A stretch of 64,000 nt of DNA from an uncultured Lachnospiraceae bacterium (GCA_947627245.1 CANQVH010000003.1:61813-125812); one strand, 5' to 3'. Positions 1 to 10,286 are shown, numbered from the stretch's first letter. The notes: generated by a model from the sequence alone, not told the origin. Translations and numbers: made by a program.

Positions 1-2
1 TA

Positions 3-713
3 TTGATGGATTTTATGCCACAATATGAAAAGGAGAGGAAACTCTTGCTCGAAGCTGTAAAGCTAGGAGCTGCAAGAGATTTGCTAAGTGTCAAGGGGAA
101 AAGTGACGTAGACATTTCCTCTGTATCAACTAGATGTAAATGTTATATGGAAAAAGAACTTTTTATAAAAGAAAGTGTTGCGGAGTATACGATTGATCTA
201 TTGGTTTCTGCTCTTAAAATAGTTCCGACACGGAATGTAGTTTTCATAACAATATCAGAGGAAAAGGCACGAAAAGGTGGTATACAGGAATTTAGGATTA
301 ATTACAACCAAAAAAAATATCTTTATTCTATTAATATACCTGCCGGTGTGAGGGATGGGGAGAAAATTGAGATTGTACAACCATTGCCAGGACGATCAGA
401 AACTGGAACTTTACAAGTAAATATCGCTGTTAAAAGAGAAGAAAACTCTGAAAGAATATTTCTAAACCACAACCATCATATGGAAGAAGAAACTATGAAT
501 ATGTCTTATATTTATCATAAGATTCTTATTTCGAGAGAATTGGCGCAGCGTGGTGGACGACAGGAAATTATAATAAATAAATTTGGAGATGATCACCATT
601 ATTTTGTGAATATACCTGCTGGTATTCGAAGCGGAACAAATATTGATATTCATCAAATTCTTCCGGGAAGTTCTAATATGGGAACTATTCGTGTGCATGT
701 TATTGTAAAGTAG
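3..713 (+). CDS. Protein with two DnaJ-C-terminal-like repeats, no J domain visible (may begin upstream of the window)
   Basis: ORF; internal repeat EFRINYNQKKYLYSINIPAGVRDGEKIEIVQPLPG...GTLQVNIAVK / EIIINKFGDDHHYFVNIPAGIRSGTNIDIHQILPG...GTIRVHVIVK, like DnaJ CTD 'V.IPAGI..G..I' motifs. Confidence 0.6.
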   Translation: MMDFMPQYEKERKLLLEAVKLGAARDLLSVKGKSDVDISSVSTRCKCYMEKELFIKESVAEYTIDLLVSALKIVPTRNVVFITISEEKARKGGIQEFRINYNQKKYLYSINIPAGVRDGEKIEIVQPLPGRSETGTLQVNIAVKREENSERIFLNHNHHMEEETMNMSYIYHKILISRELAQRGGRQEIIINKFGDDHHYFVNIPAGIRSGTNIDIHQILPGSSNMGTIRVHVIVK

Positions 714-1014
714 AAGTTTTTCGGCTAATAATAGATCAGTATCAAACCATTAGAGGTATATAGAAGTAAAGAAAAAGCAGTCGTAAACTGTTTGAAAGTT
801 ATCTTCAAGTCATATGCAGATGAGATGACTTTGCATTCATGCCAGTTGGGCTATTATGAATTACAAAATCGGCAAATGATGTAATTATTTGATAATAGCT
901 ATGTAATAAATTTAGAAGGAATGCAAATCTGTTGAAATGTAGTCTTTCGTAAATGCGGAAAATAGAAGAAAAAGTAAACCTACAAAATAGAAGAAGAGTA
1001 AAATTAAAACGGAT

Positions 1015-1043
1015 TGACACCCACTATATATTGTGGTAAAGTT
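1015..1043 (+). promoter_or_regulatory. Putative sigma-A promoter of the PcfK/PcfJ-like operon
   Basis: TTGACA - 17 nt - TAAAGT. Confidence 0.45.
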
Positions 1044-1060
1044 TAAATGGATTGAGTTTC

Positions 1061-1117
1061 ATGTATGGTGATTCATACAGATACTATTTTGTTTCGGCGG
1101 TGCTTTGCCGGGAGTAA
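1061..1117 (+). promoter_or_regulatory. Putative 18-aa leader peptide MYGDSYRYYFVSAVLCRE upstream of a terminator hairpin
   Basis: Short ATG ORF between promoter and hairpin; typical attenuation layout. Confidence 0.4.
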
Positions 1118-1144
1118 AATTTGAGGCATATGCCTATAAGTCAC

Positions 1145-1190
1145 GAAGACATCAATAATCAGACGATGATTTTTGGTGTCTTTTTTTGTT
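1145..1190 (+). terminator. Putative intrinsic terminator/attenuator
   Basis: GACATCAATAATCA-gacga-TGATTTTTGGTGTC imperfect stem followed by TTTTTTT. Confidence 0.5.
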
Positions 1191-1370
1191 ATGGATCACG
1201 AAATATAACAAGGAAGGAGGAGAGGAGTCAATCCACATGAACCAAACAATGTATTAATTATGTGGCGGGAAGGCCATAAGGTAAGGGGGCAGAAATGCTC
1301 CTTTTTCTATGAGTGTTATCCGCCGTTGTGGGGATACCAGCTTTTCCGCGAAAGAAGAAAGGAGAAAAGG

Positions 1371-1814
1371 ATGGATTTATTTGTTGATATCCCCGAGGAG
1401 ATTGTAGAGAAAACATTAAATAACATAAGAGAGAACCTGAATCTGGTCAGTCTGGACGAGAGCGACATGGAAGAACGGCACACAGACATTCAGCTTTGTG
1501 AGTTAAAAATGCGACTAACAATGGAGGACGTTGGTTTTGCCACTTCGTTTTGTGACATCGAGGTTGCCAGAGCGGCAGCGGAGGGAGTCCTAAGACAGTG
1601 TTTCGAATCACAGATTTTGCCATGGTTGCGGAGCAAGGACGGCGATAGCCTTTCGGTATATGGGATGTTCCGTAAAGTAATCGGTTATGGATACCGAAAA
1701 GGAGACTTGCGATTATATGAGAATCTGCGGAAAGTATGTCTGTGGCTGGCAAAGGATCCCGAAGCTGACTGGGGATTCCGTGTAGTATCAGGATATCCCG
1801 TTTTCTTAAATTAG
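1371..1814 (+). CDS. Hypothetical protein
   Basis: ORF with GGAG-type RBS; AT-rich accessory operon. Confidence 0.6.
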   Translation: MDLFVDIPEEIVEKTLNNIRENLNLVSLDESDMEERHTDIQLCELKMRLTMEDVGFATSFCDIEVARAAAEGVLRQCFESQILPWLRSKDGDSLSVYGMFRKVIGYGYRKGDLRLYENLRKVCLWLAKDPEADWGFRVVSGYPVFLN

Positions 1815-1822
1815 GAGGGTAC

Positions 1823-2080
1823 TTGTTGAGAAGAGCAATGAAGCTTCAGGTGCTGATGGCAGGCACATATCAGATTCCAAAAGGTAAGAAGGTTGAGTTT
1901 GAATATGACAATGAATATGGTCTGTATCTGGCATCCAGCGAAGGTAAAACTTTTGGCCTTGTAAAGCCACCTGAACGGGGGAAAAGACGGCGATTAAGAG
2001 GCTTAGGTAATACATTCAGCGGCTCCGTGATCGAGAGTATACCAAAGGAGCGCAAGCTGATTGTAAAGATCAGATCATAG
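1823..2080 (+). CDS. Small hypothetical protein
   Basis: ORF preceded by GGAGGGT. Confidence 0.5.
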   Translation: MLRRAMKLQVLMAGTYQIPKGKKVEFEYDNEYGLYLASSEGKTFGLVKPPERGKRRRLRGLGNTFSGSVIESIPKERKLIVKIRS

Positions 2081-2192
2081 AGAAGGAGGAAATGAGTGAT
2101 ATGGAAAAAGTAAGAAAAAGATTACTTTGCTGATTATGAGTTTGAACGGAAAGCCTGCCTGACGCAGTGATTTCGTTTGGGGAGATGATGGA

Positions 2193-2507
2193 ATGGTATA
2201 TAAGGATGATGCATCAGGTTATTACTGCCTTTTGATAGCGATCTGCTGTGACCTAAACGCCTATGAGTCAAGGCTTATGTATGAACATGGGCCGGATTAT
2301 CCACCATGTAAACGGATTTTGAAAAAGAAGGTGAAACTTCCGGAAGATATCAAAATAGTTTCGAAGTTACAGATGGGGGAGCAAATGCGCCGCCTCAGAA
2401 CGGAAGGATTTACTTTAGATGCGATCGCCGAGGCTTTTGGGTGTTACCCATCGGCTGTTAGGCGCAGGATTGCAAAGGCAGAAGTGGAAAAGAAAAAACT
2501 GGAATAG
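2193..2507 (+). CDS. Hypothetical protein with C-terminal helix-turn-helix-like segment
   Basis: ORF; RRLRTEGFTLDAIAEAFGCYPSAVRRRIAKAE looks like an HTH. Confidence 0.55.
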   Translation: MVYKDDASGYYCLLIAICCDLNAYESRLMYEHGPDYPPCKRILKKKVKLPEDIKIVSKLQMGEQMRRLRTEGFTLDAIAEAFGCYPSAVRRRIAKAEVEKKKLE

Positions 2508-2549
2508 ATGTGGTGGAATGCAGTGCTGCATCGGAAAGGAAGGAAAAGA

Positions 2550-2954
2550 GTGACTGATTATAGGCAAATTTCTAATATACTCAATGACTTTTGGGGCTTA
2601 TATAGCGGAAAGAAGCTGGTCGGTATTGAGCAGCTCTATAAACGTTATGGAGGATGTCCCTTTCTTGGTATACTTATGGGAAACCTTAATTCCACGATGA
2701 GAGTTGATGTTTCGAAGGCACTTCCGGAGATGTATGAAGTATTTAAGACATATCGGGGTATGATCTTGACATTTGAGGATTGGAAAACCATACGAAACAA
2801 ATTTAATGCATTGGATGAGAAATATGGGAAAAACCGCTGGTGTCAGGACGTTATGTTGGAGTTTGCATTGATTCTTGAGGAAGACAGTGACGAGTTGAGC
2901 GGGAAAACTAAACTTGGACAACCGAAAACTGTAGGTGAAAAAAAGGCAGCATGA
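2550..2954 (+). CDS. Hypothetical protein
   Basis: ORF, co-directional operon member; GTG start after AGGAAGGAAAAGA is plausible. Confidence 0.55.
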   Translation: MTDYRQISNILNDFWGLYSGKKLVGIEQLYKRYGGCPFLGILMGNLNSTMRVDVSKALPEMYEVFKTYRGMILTFEDWKTIRNKFNALDEKYGKNRWCQDVMLEFALILEEDSDELSGKTKLGQPKTVGEKKAA

Positions 2955-3002
2955 AACAGGAGGGCGGGAAACCGCCCTCAACATATTTGGTGAGGTGACA
3001 AA

Positions 3003-3824
3003 ATGATCGAAATAATGGTTCAAAATATACAGGATCTTAATACAGTGGCGAAGTATCTGCGGGATAAACAGGAATTTGACAGGATTAAAGAATTGGCATA
3101 TGAATGGTTGGTGCCAGACGACTATGTGAATGATTTTATTGCGGGCAAGCGTGTTCTCCTTGCAGATATTGATATCGGAGCAAAGGAGTACGGAAACGCT
3201 CGTGAGAAGATGGCGGATGAAATGGATCTGATTGGTGATCCGGACTTTGCGAATGTGATTGGCCTATATATTTGCAAGAAGTGCGCAGATAAGGAATATG
3301 AAGCCTTTGTCCTCCAGCCGCACAAAGCGCTCCAGAAGTGTTTGAACTATATTTTGGAAAAAGTATACAAAATAGCAGAAGAACAGCATGGTAAAAACGG
3401 GATGCGCAGACAGGGTGGAGTTGGAACGGCGATGGTGTCAACAAAAGTATTTGCGTGGGTTGATGAATATTATGCCTTGGATGATGCCAAGGAGGAGGCT
3501 GAGAAAAAGGAGAAAGCAAGGCGGGAGTTCATTGAGAACCGGAAAAAAGCTGAGGAAAGAGCAAAGACGAGGAAGAAAGAGGAAACAGAGCGGAAAGAAC
3601 GTCAGGCGAAGAAAACCCAGATTTCGGAAGCAAAGAAAAAAGCAGAAGAAAGCCAGATGAGTATTTTTGATCTGGTGCAGGATGGCGGCCAGAAAAGGGG
3701 CAACGATATTTCTGCGCCGGTCGTGAAGGAGGAGCAGAAAGGCGGTCAAAATGATTCTTCTGACATGACCAGTAAAAGCGAAGCCGAGGCACCGGAGGAA
3801 AGAGAAACGGGGGAATTTGATTGA
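3003..3824 (+). CDS. PcfK-like / Cas9-inhibitor-like family protein (mobile element gene)
   Basis: KALQKCLNYILEKVYKIAEEQ...GVGTAMVSTKVFAWVDEYYALDD followed by a charged coiled coil, matching PcfK-like proteins. Confidence 0.65.
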   Translation: MIEIMVQNIQDLNTVAKYLRDKQEFDRIKELAYEWLVPDDYVNDFIAGKRVLLADIDIGAKEYGNAREKMADEMDLIGDPDFANVIGLYICKKCADKEYEAFVLQPHKALQKCLNYILEKVYKIAEEQHGKNGMRRQGGVGTAMVSTKVFAWVDEYYALDDAKEEAEKKEKARREFIENRKKAEERAKTRKKEETERKERQAKKTQISEAKKKAEESQMSIFDLVQDGGQKRGNDISAPVVKEEQKGGQNDSSDMTSKSEAEAPEERETGEFD

Positions 3825-4372
3825 AGGCGTATAAAGGATTTAATTCAGACCTGACGTGCCGGGGCTATCAGTTTTCCAAATCCAAGGTAAACCGGACCAA
3901 TGAGGCAAACTGCAAAAGAAACGGATTTCATTGTGCAGAGAATCCCTTGGACTGTCTGGATTATTATCCAGATTACAAACGCAGTGTTTATTATGTCGTA
4001 GAAGCTTCGGGTGACATCAATGAGACAGATGGAGACAGTAAGATTTCCTGCACAGAGATGCGGCTGGTAAAACGACTGTCGTTTTTAGAACTTTTGGTAG
4101 AAGGTGTAGCTTACATGGATCGATATCCTAAACGTCGCTGGAACAGCAATGTCGCGCACGAAAAAGGCTGCGCATTTAATGGATATGCTCTTGTGCGCGG
4201 TAAAAATCCAGTAGCGTGTGGCAGTATTGGGGATGTCCTGATGCTGGTACAGGAAGAGAAGGAAAGGTGTGAAGTTCAGGATATTGTTGTGTATGTGATT
4301 GACGGAAAAGATTATCTTCCTGACGTCTGGTATGGTATGGATGATGGTGGTGCGGAAAGGAGTTTGGCATGA
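3821..4372 (+). CDS. DUF7666-like domain protein
   Basis: KAYKGFNSDLTCRGYQF...GFHCAENPLDCLDYY pattern; 4-nt-type overlaps with neighbours. Confidence 0.55.
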   Translation: MKAYKGFNSDLTCRGYQFSKSKVNRTNEANCKRNGFHCAENPLDCLDYYPDYKRSVYYVVEASGDINETDGDSKISCTEMRLVKRLSFLELLVEGVAYMDRYPKRRWNSNVAHEKGCAFNGYALVRGKNPVACGSIGDVLMLVQEEKERCEVQDIVVYVIDGKDYLPDVWYGMDDGGAERSLA

Positions 4373-6534
4373 ACAAGAAAGAATTGATGGCTATGTCAGG
4401 GGCAGTTGCCACAGATCAGATGCTGGAAAAGGCAAGAAGTGATGTACCTGTGATAACAAGGCGGTATGGTCATAAGTACATTTGTTATAAGCATCTGGCG
4501 GTTATGGGTGCAGAAGCACACGGTGGTATTCTAGTGATAAATATTTATTTTACCATGAATCTAAGGGCTGGAGGCAGAATGCCTGCTTATACGCTCTTTT
4601 TGGATCGGGACTCTGGACATTTCCTTACATATGATTATGACTGCCAGAAATGGCGAGACGCAACGCTAAGAAGGCTGGTCTGGCCGAGTTGCAGTAGTGA
4701 AGAGATGGCATATGTAAGCGATGCAGACCGTAGGGTGATTGCAGATTTCCTAAAAGCGGATGACGGCACATACAGGGACATACTAAGGTACCAGGATCAG
4801 ATCCGTGCGCAGCAGTTGGAAGCAAGACATAAAAGGGAGACAGATCCATGGGACGCGGTAATGCAGAAAGTACCTCCGCTTCCGAAAGACTGGGAGAGAT
4901 GGGCAGGCAGAAATGCGGTAAAAACCCATTTCATCTTCTATGAGTATACGAGGCATATAGTGGAGGGTTTTTGCAGCAGATGCGAAAAAATGGTTCCAAT
5001 CTCAAAGCCACACCACAATGAAATGGGTAGATGTCCGCGGTGTAGGCAAAAAATCCAGTATAAGGCTGTTGGTAAGGCTGGCTATGTTCGCACTGAAGAT
5101 GATATAGCCTATCTTCTCCAGCCGTTTGGTGAGAAATTTATTATACGTGAATTTCGTCTGCACCATTATTACAAAAAAGGTTCTTATGAAGCACCGGATC
5201 GTTGCTATGACGAAAGAAGGCGCGTTATTGTAGACGGAAACCTGGATATGGAAGTCTATAATTATGGATACTACAAACAAAAATATACTCGGTGGATTAA
5301 ACAGGATGCGAAGGAGTATGATTATAGTTGGTATGATAATCCGTATCTCAGATCGTATGCGGGTAGAGTATACGGTAGGACATTGCCAGCACTGAGAAAG
5401 AAGAACCTTGCGCGAACAGGCTTATGCGAATACCTGGAAGAAAGAGAGACCGTTGATCCGGAAAAGTATCTGCTTAGGTTAAAAAAACACCCTGGGATGG
5501 AGCTTCTGGCGAAAGCATGCTTACCGCAGCTGACGTCAGATCTGCTGGATGGAAAAGTAATTGAGTTTGCTCAAGCCCATTCTTTGAAAAGTATGCTTGG
5601 CATTGATAAGTTTCGGTTGAAATGGTTGGCGGAGCATGAAGGTGGTACAGCATACTTGGAGTGGTTTCAAGAAGAGAATCGACAAAAGCGCAGGATTTCA
5701 GATCAGATCATCAAGTGGTATGTGGAAGAGAAAATTAGTCCAAAAGATCTGTGTTTCATCAGTGACAGGATGAGTTTAGTCCAAACATATAATTATCTGC
5801 AAAGGCAGATGAAACAGAGCGGACAGGATGTAAAGCAGATCCTCACGACTTGGAAGGATTATCTGTCGATGGCAGAAAAGCTGGGAATGGACATAAACGA
5901 TGCGATTATTTATCGTGCATCCAAACTGATGCAGCGTCACAATGAGGCAGTTATGTTGATGGAGCAGAAAAGATTTGACATTCGCGAGGCGGAATTGACC
6001 AAAATGTTTCCTGATGTAGGTAAGGTCTGTTCTCAGATCTCTAAGAAATATGAATACCTTGAGGACGAAACTTTTGCCGTACTTGTACCAAAAGGAATTC
6101 GGGACATTATGAATGAGGGACGAATGCTTCACCACTGTGTCGGGTCTGAAGAACGGTATTATGACCGCATCTGCCGTCAGGAAACATATATCTTGTTTCT
6201 GAGAAAGCAGGAGAATCTGCAGAAAGCGTATTACACTCTGGAGGTTGAGCCTGGAGGTACAATACGGCAAAAACGGACGGAATACGATCGGCAAAACAAA
6301 GACATTGAAGAAGTAATGGCATTTCTTGAGAAATGGCAGAAGGTTGTTACAGAGCGGATGACGAGACACGATGAACAGATGGCACGGCATAGCAAGGATA
6401 TGAGAAAAAGCGAACTGAAAGAGATGCGAAAGGCAAAGGTGAGGATACATGGCGGCATTTTTGGAGGAAGGCTTCTTGCGGAAGTGTTGGAAAACGATCT
6501 GATGGAACAGAAATATGTAAATGAGGCAGCTTAA
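4369..6534 (+). CDS. PcfJ-like protein (paralog 1)
   Basis: CxxC...CPRC zinc-binding segment and C-terminal EGRMLHHCVGSEERY...YILFLRK motif typical of PcfJ. Confidence 0.75.
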   Translation: MNKKELMAMSGAVATDQMLEKARSDVPVITRRYGHKYICYKHLAVMGAEAHGGILVINIYFTMNLRAGGRMPAYTLFLDRDSGHFLTYDYDCQKWRDATLRRLVWPSCSSEEMAYVSDADRRVIADFLKADDGTYRDILRYQDQIRAQQLEARHKRETDPWDAVMQKVPPLPKDWERWAGRNAVKTHFIFYEYTRHIVEGFCSRCEKMVPISKPHHNEMGRCPRCRQKIQYKAVGKAGYVRTEDDIAYLLQPFGEKFIIREFRLHHYYKKGSYEAPDRCYDERRRVIVDGNLDMEVYNYGYYKQKYTRWIKQDAKEYDYSWYDNPYLRSYAGRVYGRTLPALRKKNLARTGLCEYLEERETVDPEKYLLRLKKHPGMELLAKACLPQLTSDLLDGKVIEFAQAHSLKSMLGIDKFRLKWLAEHEGGTAYLEWFQEENRQKRRISDQIIKWYVEEKISPKDLCFISDRMSLVQTYNYLQRQMKQSGQDVKQILTTWKDYLSMAEKLGMDINDAIIYRASKLMQRHNEAVMLMEQKRFDIREAELTKMFPDVGKVCSQISKKYEYLEDETFAVLVPKGIRDIMNEGRMLHHCVGSEERYYDRICRQETYILFLRKQENLQKAYYTLEVEPGGTIRQKRTEYDRQNKDIEEVMAFLEKWQKVVTERMTRHDEQMARHSKDMRKSELKEMRKAKVRIHGGIFGGRLLAEVLENDLMEQKYVNEAA

Positions 6535-6596
6535 ATAGCAAGCGGCGCAGAGGATAGGGCATAGTCCTGTGAATCTGCGCCATTCTAAAGTAGGGC

Positions 6597-8666
6597 ATGA
6601 TGAAAAAGAGTATACTGAAAAAGTATCCAGTAAAAATGGCAGAGACTAAGGTGCAATCTTTAACAGAAACAGCTAAAAGGATTGTTGTACCTGAAATCAT
6701 GGTAGCCGGCAATGAGCGGATTTTAGTGCTTAATATTTACAGACCGGAAGATATAGCGGCCAGACGGCTTGAGCCGGCTTACAGAATCTTCCAGAGCAGA
6801 ACAGAGTACATTATGGAGGATCTTCTGGCGGGAAAATGGCACACTGCCTGCTGGAAAAACTTTCATGAGAAAAATGAGAATATAAGGACGTGGTATGCGA
6901 ACAAATGGGATTTACTTGCTTTGGCAGATGATGCAGATGGAAAAATAATTAAAAAAATGTTCGGGCGTAGAATACCTAAAAGTCCTTTTTGGGCATACCA
7001 TGAATATAACGAGAATCCTTTGTCGCTGATTCGTGATGTGCAAGAGGATATTTTGTGGAAAAAGTATAACAAAAGACGCAAGAGACGCAGGGAGCAAATA
7101 CGTGCTATCATGAAAGGAATCAAGGCTTGTGACACGAGGTTTCTGAAATGGGCCGAAGAAGAAGGCTTGTATTGGAGTAGATTCATCTTTTACAAATACA
7201 CCGGACGAAAGCAGCTTCATGGGATATGTACACATTGCAAGAATAAGGTAATCCTAAACAAAGATGTGCCGCGACATAACAAAAGCGGAATATGTCCAAT
7301 GTGCAAGAGCCAGATTACTTTTATTGCCATGGGGAGGAAACCCAGATATATGGTTCATCGGACAAGGGTGTCAAAGCTTGAGCGGATTGGGAGACAGGTT
7401 GTATATCGGGAATTTGAAATATACAAATCGTATGATTCTTTGGAACCAGAAGGTTGGACATTCAAGTGTGATGAAATGGTGCGCACATTTTTTGATGAGA
7501 GCGGAAATGATACAAGCTATAAGCAAGCAGGATGGTATATGCGCCCGGATCAGTGGCAGAACAAAATGCATCTATCTAATAACAGAACTATGCTTTATCC
7601 CGATGGACTTAAGGAAGTACTGGAAGGGACTATATTTGAACACTGTGCGTTGGATAAATACCTTGCGCGCAATCTGCGTGAAATGATCTATCCGGCCGAT
7701 TATCTGTCTGCATATCTTATGTGTCCGCAAATCGAATATTTTATCAAACTGGGAATGTATAAAATGGCGGATGAGATTATGAAATGGGATACAAGGAGGA
7801 AGCAACTCTTGCCCGGAAACAGCTTGAAGGACATTCTTGGAATAAAGTCAGATCGGGAACTTCAGCTTGCACGTAGCAATCAGGTTGATTTAAGTGATTT
7901 TAAGAGGATCCAAAGGATGTTGGAAGCCGGAATTGACCTCAAGAATCGTGAGTTTGTCACACTCTTAGAATTATACAGATATCAGAATATCATTGAGGAT
8001 CAAAATGAAATTCTTCCGCTCCGTAAACTTTGTTCTTATATTGCAAGGCAAGTCGGTAAAAAAGGAACAAGCAGAGGATGTCGCTTGGATCAGGATGTTA
8101 CAGTTTATAGCGAAGCTGAAAAGCAGGAACATAGAGTAATGCTGGGTTTGTGGTATGATTACATACATTTCTGCAGAGAGGTTGGCTATGAAATCGAAAG
8201 TATGTCCGTTTTATGTCCAAGGGATTTGCATCAGGCACATGACAGGGTATATCAGGAGTATGAGGATATGAAAGACCGGAAGAAAGCGGCAGAACAGAAA
8301 CGGAGGGACAGGAAACTGAACATTATGTTGAAAGCTGAATCAGTACTTCTTTCGGGAAAGATCAAAAACAGGAAATATGAGTTGGTTGTCCCCCACAGCG
8401 CGGCTGATATCAGAAGAGAGGGACGTATGCTCGGCCATTGTGTTGGTTCTTATACAGATAGGGTGCTTAATGGAGAATGCCAGATTTATTTTATTCGAAA
8501 GTTAGGAGAATTAAAAAAACCATATTATACGGCAGAATGGCGAGACGGAAAGATTGTGCAATGCCGCGGTAAAAGAAATTGCGATTATAATAAGGAAATA
8601 GGAAGATTTCTCTCATCAGCACAGAAAAAGCTAAAGAAAATACGTGATGCGGCAAAGGCAGCATAA
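6597..8666 (+). CDS. PcfJ-like protein (paralog 2)
   Basis: ICTHCKNKV...CPMCKSQ and EGRMLGHCVGSYTDRVLNGECQIYFIRK motifs. Confidence 0.75.
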   Translation: MMKKSILKKYPVKMAETKVQSLTETAKRIVVPEIMVAGNERILVLNIYRPEDIAARRLEPAYRIFQSRTEYIMEDLLAGKWHTACWKNFHEKNENIRTWYANKWDLLALADDADGKIIKKMFGRRIPKSPFWAYHEYNENPLSLIRDVQEDILWKKYNKRRKRRREQIRAIMKGIKACDTRFLKWAEEEGLYWSRFIFYKYTGRKQLHGICTHCKNKVILNKDVPRHNKSGICPMCKSQITFIAMGRKPRYMVHRTRVSKLERIGRQVVYREFEIYKSYDSLEPEGWTFKCDEMVRTFFDESGNDTSYKQAGWYMRPDQWQNKMHLSNNRTMLYPDGLKEVLEGTIFEHCALDKYLARNLREMIYPADYLSAYLMCPQIEYFIKLGMYKMADEIMKWDTRRKQLLPGNSLKDILGIKSDRELQLARSNQVDLSDFKRIQRMLEAGIDLKNREFVTLLELYRYQNIIEDQNEILPLRKLCSYIARQVGKKGTSRGCRLDQDVTVYSEAEKQEHRVMLGLWYDYIHFCREVGYEIESMSVLCPRDLHQAHDRVYQEYEDMKDRKKAAEQKRRDRKLNIMLKAESVLLSGKIKNRKYELVVPHSAADIRREGRMLGHCVGSYTDRVLNGECQIYFIRKLGELKKPYYTAEWRDGKIVQCRGKRNCDYNKEIGRFLSSAQKKLKKIRDAAKAA

Positions 8667-8682
8667 AGGAGGGCTACAAGAA

Positions 8683-9375
8683 ATGACAGCGGCAGAAGAA
8701 AAAGCATATCGAGCTAAGCAGTTTCGATATAAAAAGCCAATCGTGAGGAACTTGAATATTGAAACGATACGGTCTGAAATATGGGATATGATTTCATACA
8801 GTGAGGATGTCCATTGGTATGACGATGACATTGAATCTCTTGTAAATGCGCTGAATGGAGATGAGGAAGAAGCTTATGAATTCAAAATAGCGTTTTCTGA
8901 TTTAGTGGCAGAGCTTGAACAGTTTCAAGATGATTTAGAATGTGAATTCGTATCAGACTATTTTGATATCCTGTTCCCGGCTGTGGGGGCAAGCTATGCG
9001 GGCGGTTACCTGGGCTTTGACCAGTATGAGGGAGATTATTATGGACTGGCACCATATGAGTATTCGTTTGCGGAGGATGAAGCGGCGAAAAAGGTCATGT
9101 CTTTGACAAAGAAACAACTTCTGGAGGTTGTTGGTCAATGTCTCAAGATTGTATATTCGTACATTGGAATTCGTTACAGATACGAATGCCTTGAAGCTGC
9201 AATTGAGACTTTGCGTGGTGAGAACATGGAGCGACTAAAGATAATAAAGAGTATTGAGGAACAGTATTTGATTGCTGAAAAGAGCTCCGATGGCTTCAAG
9301 TGGAAATATGACAATGAAGTCAGCAAGCTTGACAATATGCTCCAAGCAGTTCCGCAGGAATACTGGATTCAGTAG
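8683..9375 (+). CDS. Hypothetical protein
   Basis: ORF with GGAGG RBS upstream of ATG 8683; operon member. Confidence 0.6.
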   Translation: MTAAEEKAYRAKQFRYKKPIVRNLNIETIRSEIWDMISYSEDVHWYDDDIESLVNALNGDEEEAYEFKIAFSDLVAELEQFQDDLECEFVSDYFDILFPAVGASYAGGYLGFDQYEGDYYGLAPYEYSFAEDEAAKKVMSLTKKQLLEVVGQCLKIVYSYIGIRYRYECLEAAIETLRGENMERLKIIKSIEEQYLIAEKSSDGFKWKYDNEVSKLDNMLQAVPQEYWIQ

Positions 9376-9390
9376 GAGAGAGGTGTAAGA

Positions 9391-9858
9391 ATGAATAAAA
9401 AGGATCATGTTTCTACTCTTTTAAAAACATTACACTCTGCTGAAAAGCTAATCGGAAAAGAGGCTGAAAAGCAAGTGATGATTGAAAAAGCAGTTAACTT
9501 GCGATTGATGTGTGATTATGTTGTCTCCTGCTCATACGGCGATATTGTATTGATAATCTGCATGATCCATGATTACATAAAAATGCTGGATGAGATTAGG
9601 GAAGATGATATTCAGTACCAAGCATATTACAGGCAGGTGTTCAATAGAATGGCAGATAGGCTTTCTGAACAAATTGGATATAATTACGAAGCTGCAGTAG
9701 AAAAGTGTAGAAAGAAGATGGAAAAGGAAGAATCTTCGAATGATGTAGGAGAGGAAGCTATGGCTCTTACAGTTAAGCGAAGTATACAAGAACACAAGAA
9801 AAAGGAGCAGATGAGAAAAGAAAGAGAGAAACGAGAAGAAAAATATGAGAGCGATTGA
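9391..9858 (+). CDS. Hypothetical protein
   Basis: ORF with RBS; charged C-terminus. Confidence 0.6.
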   Translation: MNKKDHVSTLLKTLHSAEKLIGKEAEKQVMIEKAVNLRLMCDYVVSCSYGDIVLIICMIHDYIKMLDEIREDDIQYQAYYRQVFNRMADRLSEQIGYNYEAAVEKCRKKMEKEESSNDVGEEAMALTVKRSIQEHKKKEQMRKEREKREEKYESD

Positions 9859-9917
9859 GAGTTGTGAAAACATCACTTAGGATATGGAAAAACCGGACCA
9901 GAGAGATTATGGGCATG

Positions 9918-10048
9918 GAAAAGGGGCTATTGCAAAATAGATGAGTAGTCAAGCTATAAAGCAATGGTTCCCTTTTCGCTTTTACAATTAAAATCCTAGC
10001 CAGGTAATTTGGCGAAGATTGAGTAGCTGGAAACAGTGATGATAACAA
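9918..10048 (+). repeat. Copy A of a diverged hairpin-containing intergenic element
   Basis: AAAAGGGGCTATTGC...GCAATGGTTCCCTTTT stem, then GATGATAACAA about 78 nt later; resembles 15115-15245. Confidence 0.45.
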
Positions 10049-10286
10049 AAAAATATCATGTGATATTAAAATTAATGTCGCAAGTAAACCTTTATCATTG
10101 CAGGGGACAAATAGATGTTTGCCTCGCACCACTTTGAAATGTCAGCACTAAACATATGTATTCTAAAATGATGGCTGAAGCGGCGCTAAATGTTAGCTGA
10201 AGCGACATCAATATAATTGACAATTACATGAAAAATGCTATACAATATGTCTATATTTATAATATGTAGAAAGGAGTATTTGAGCT

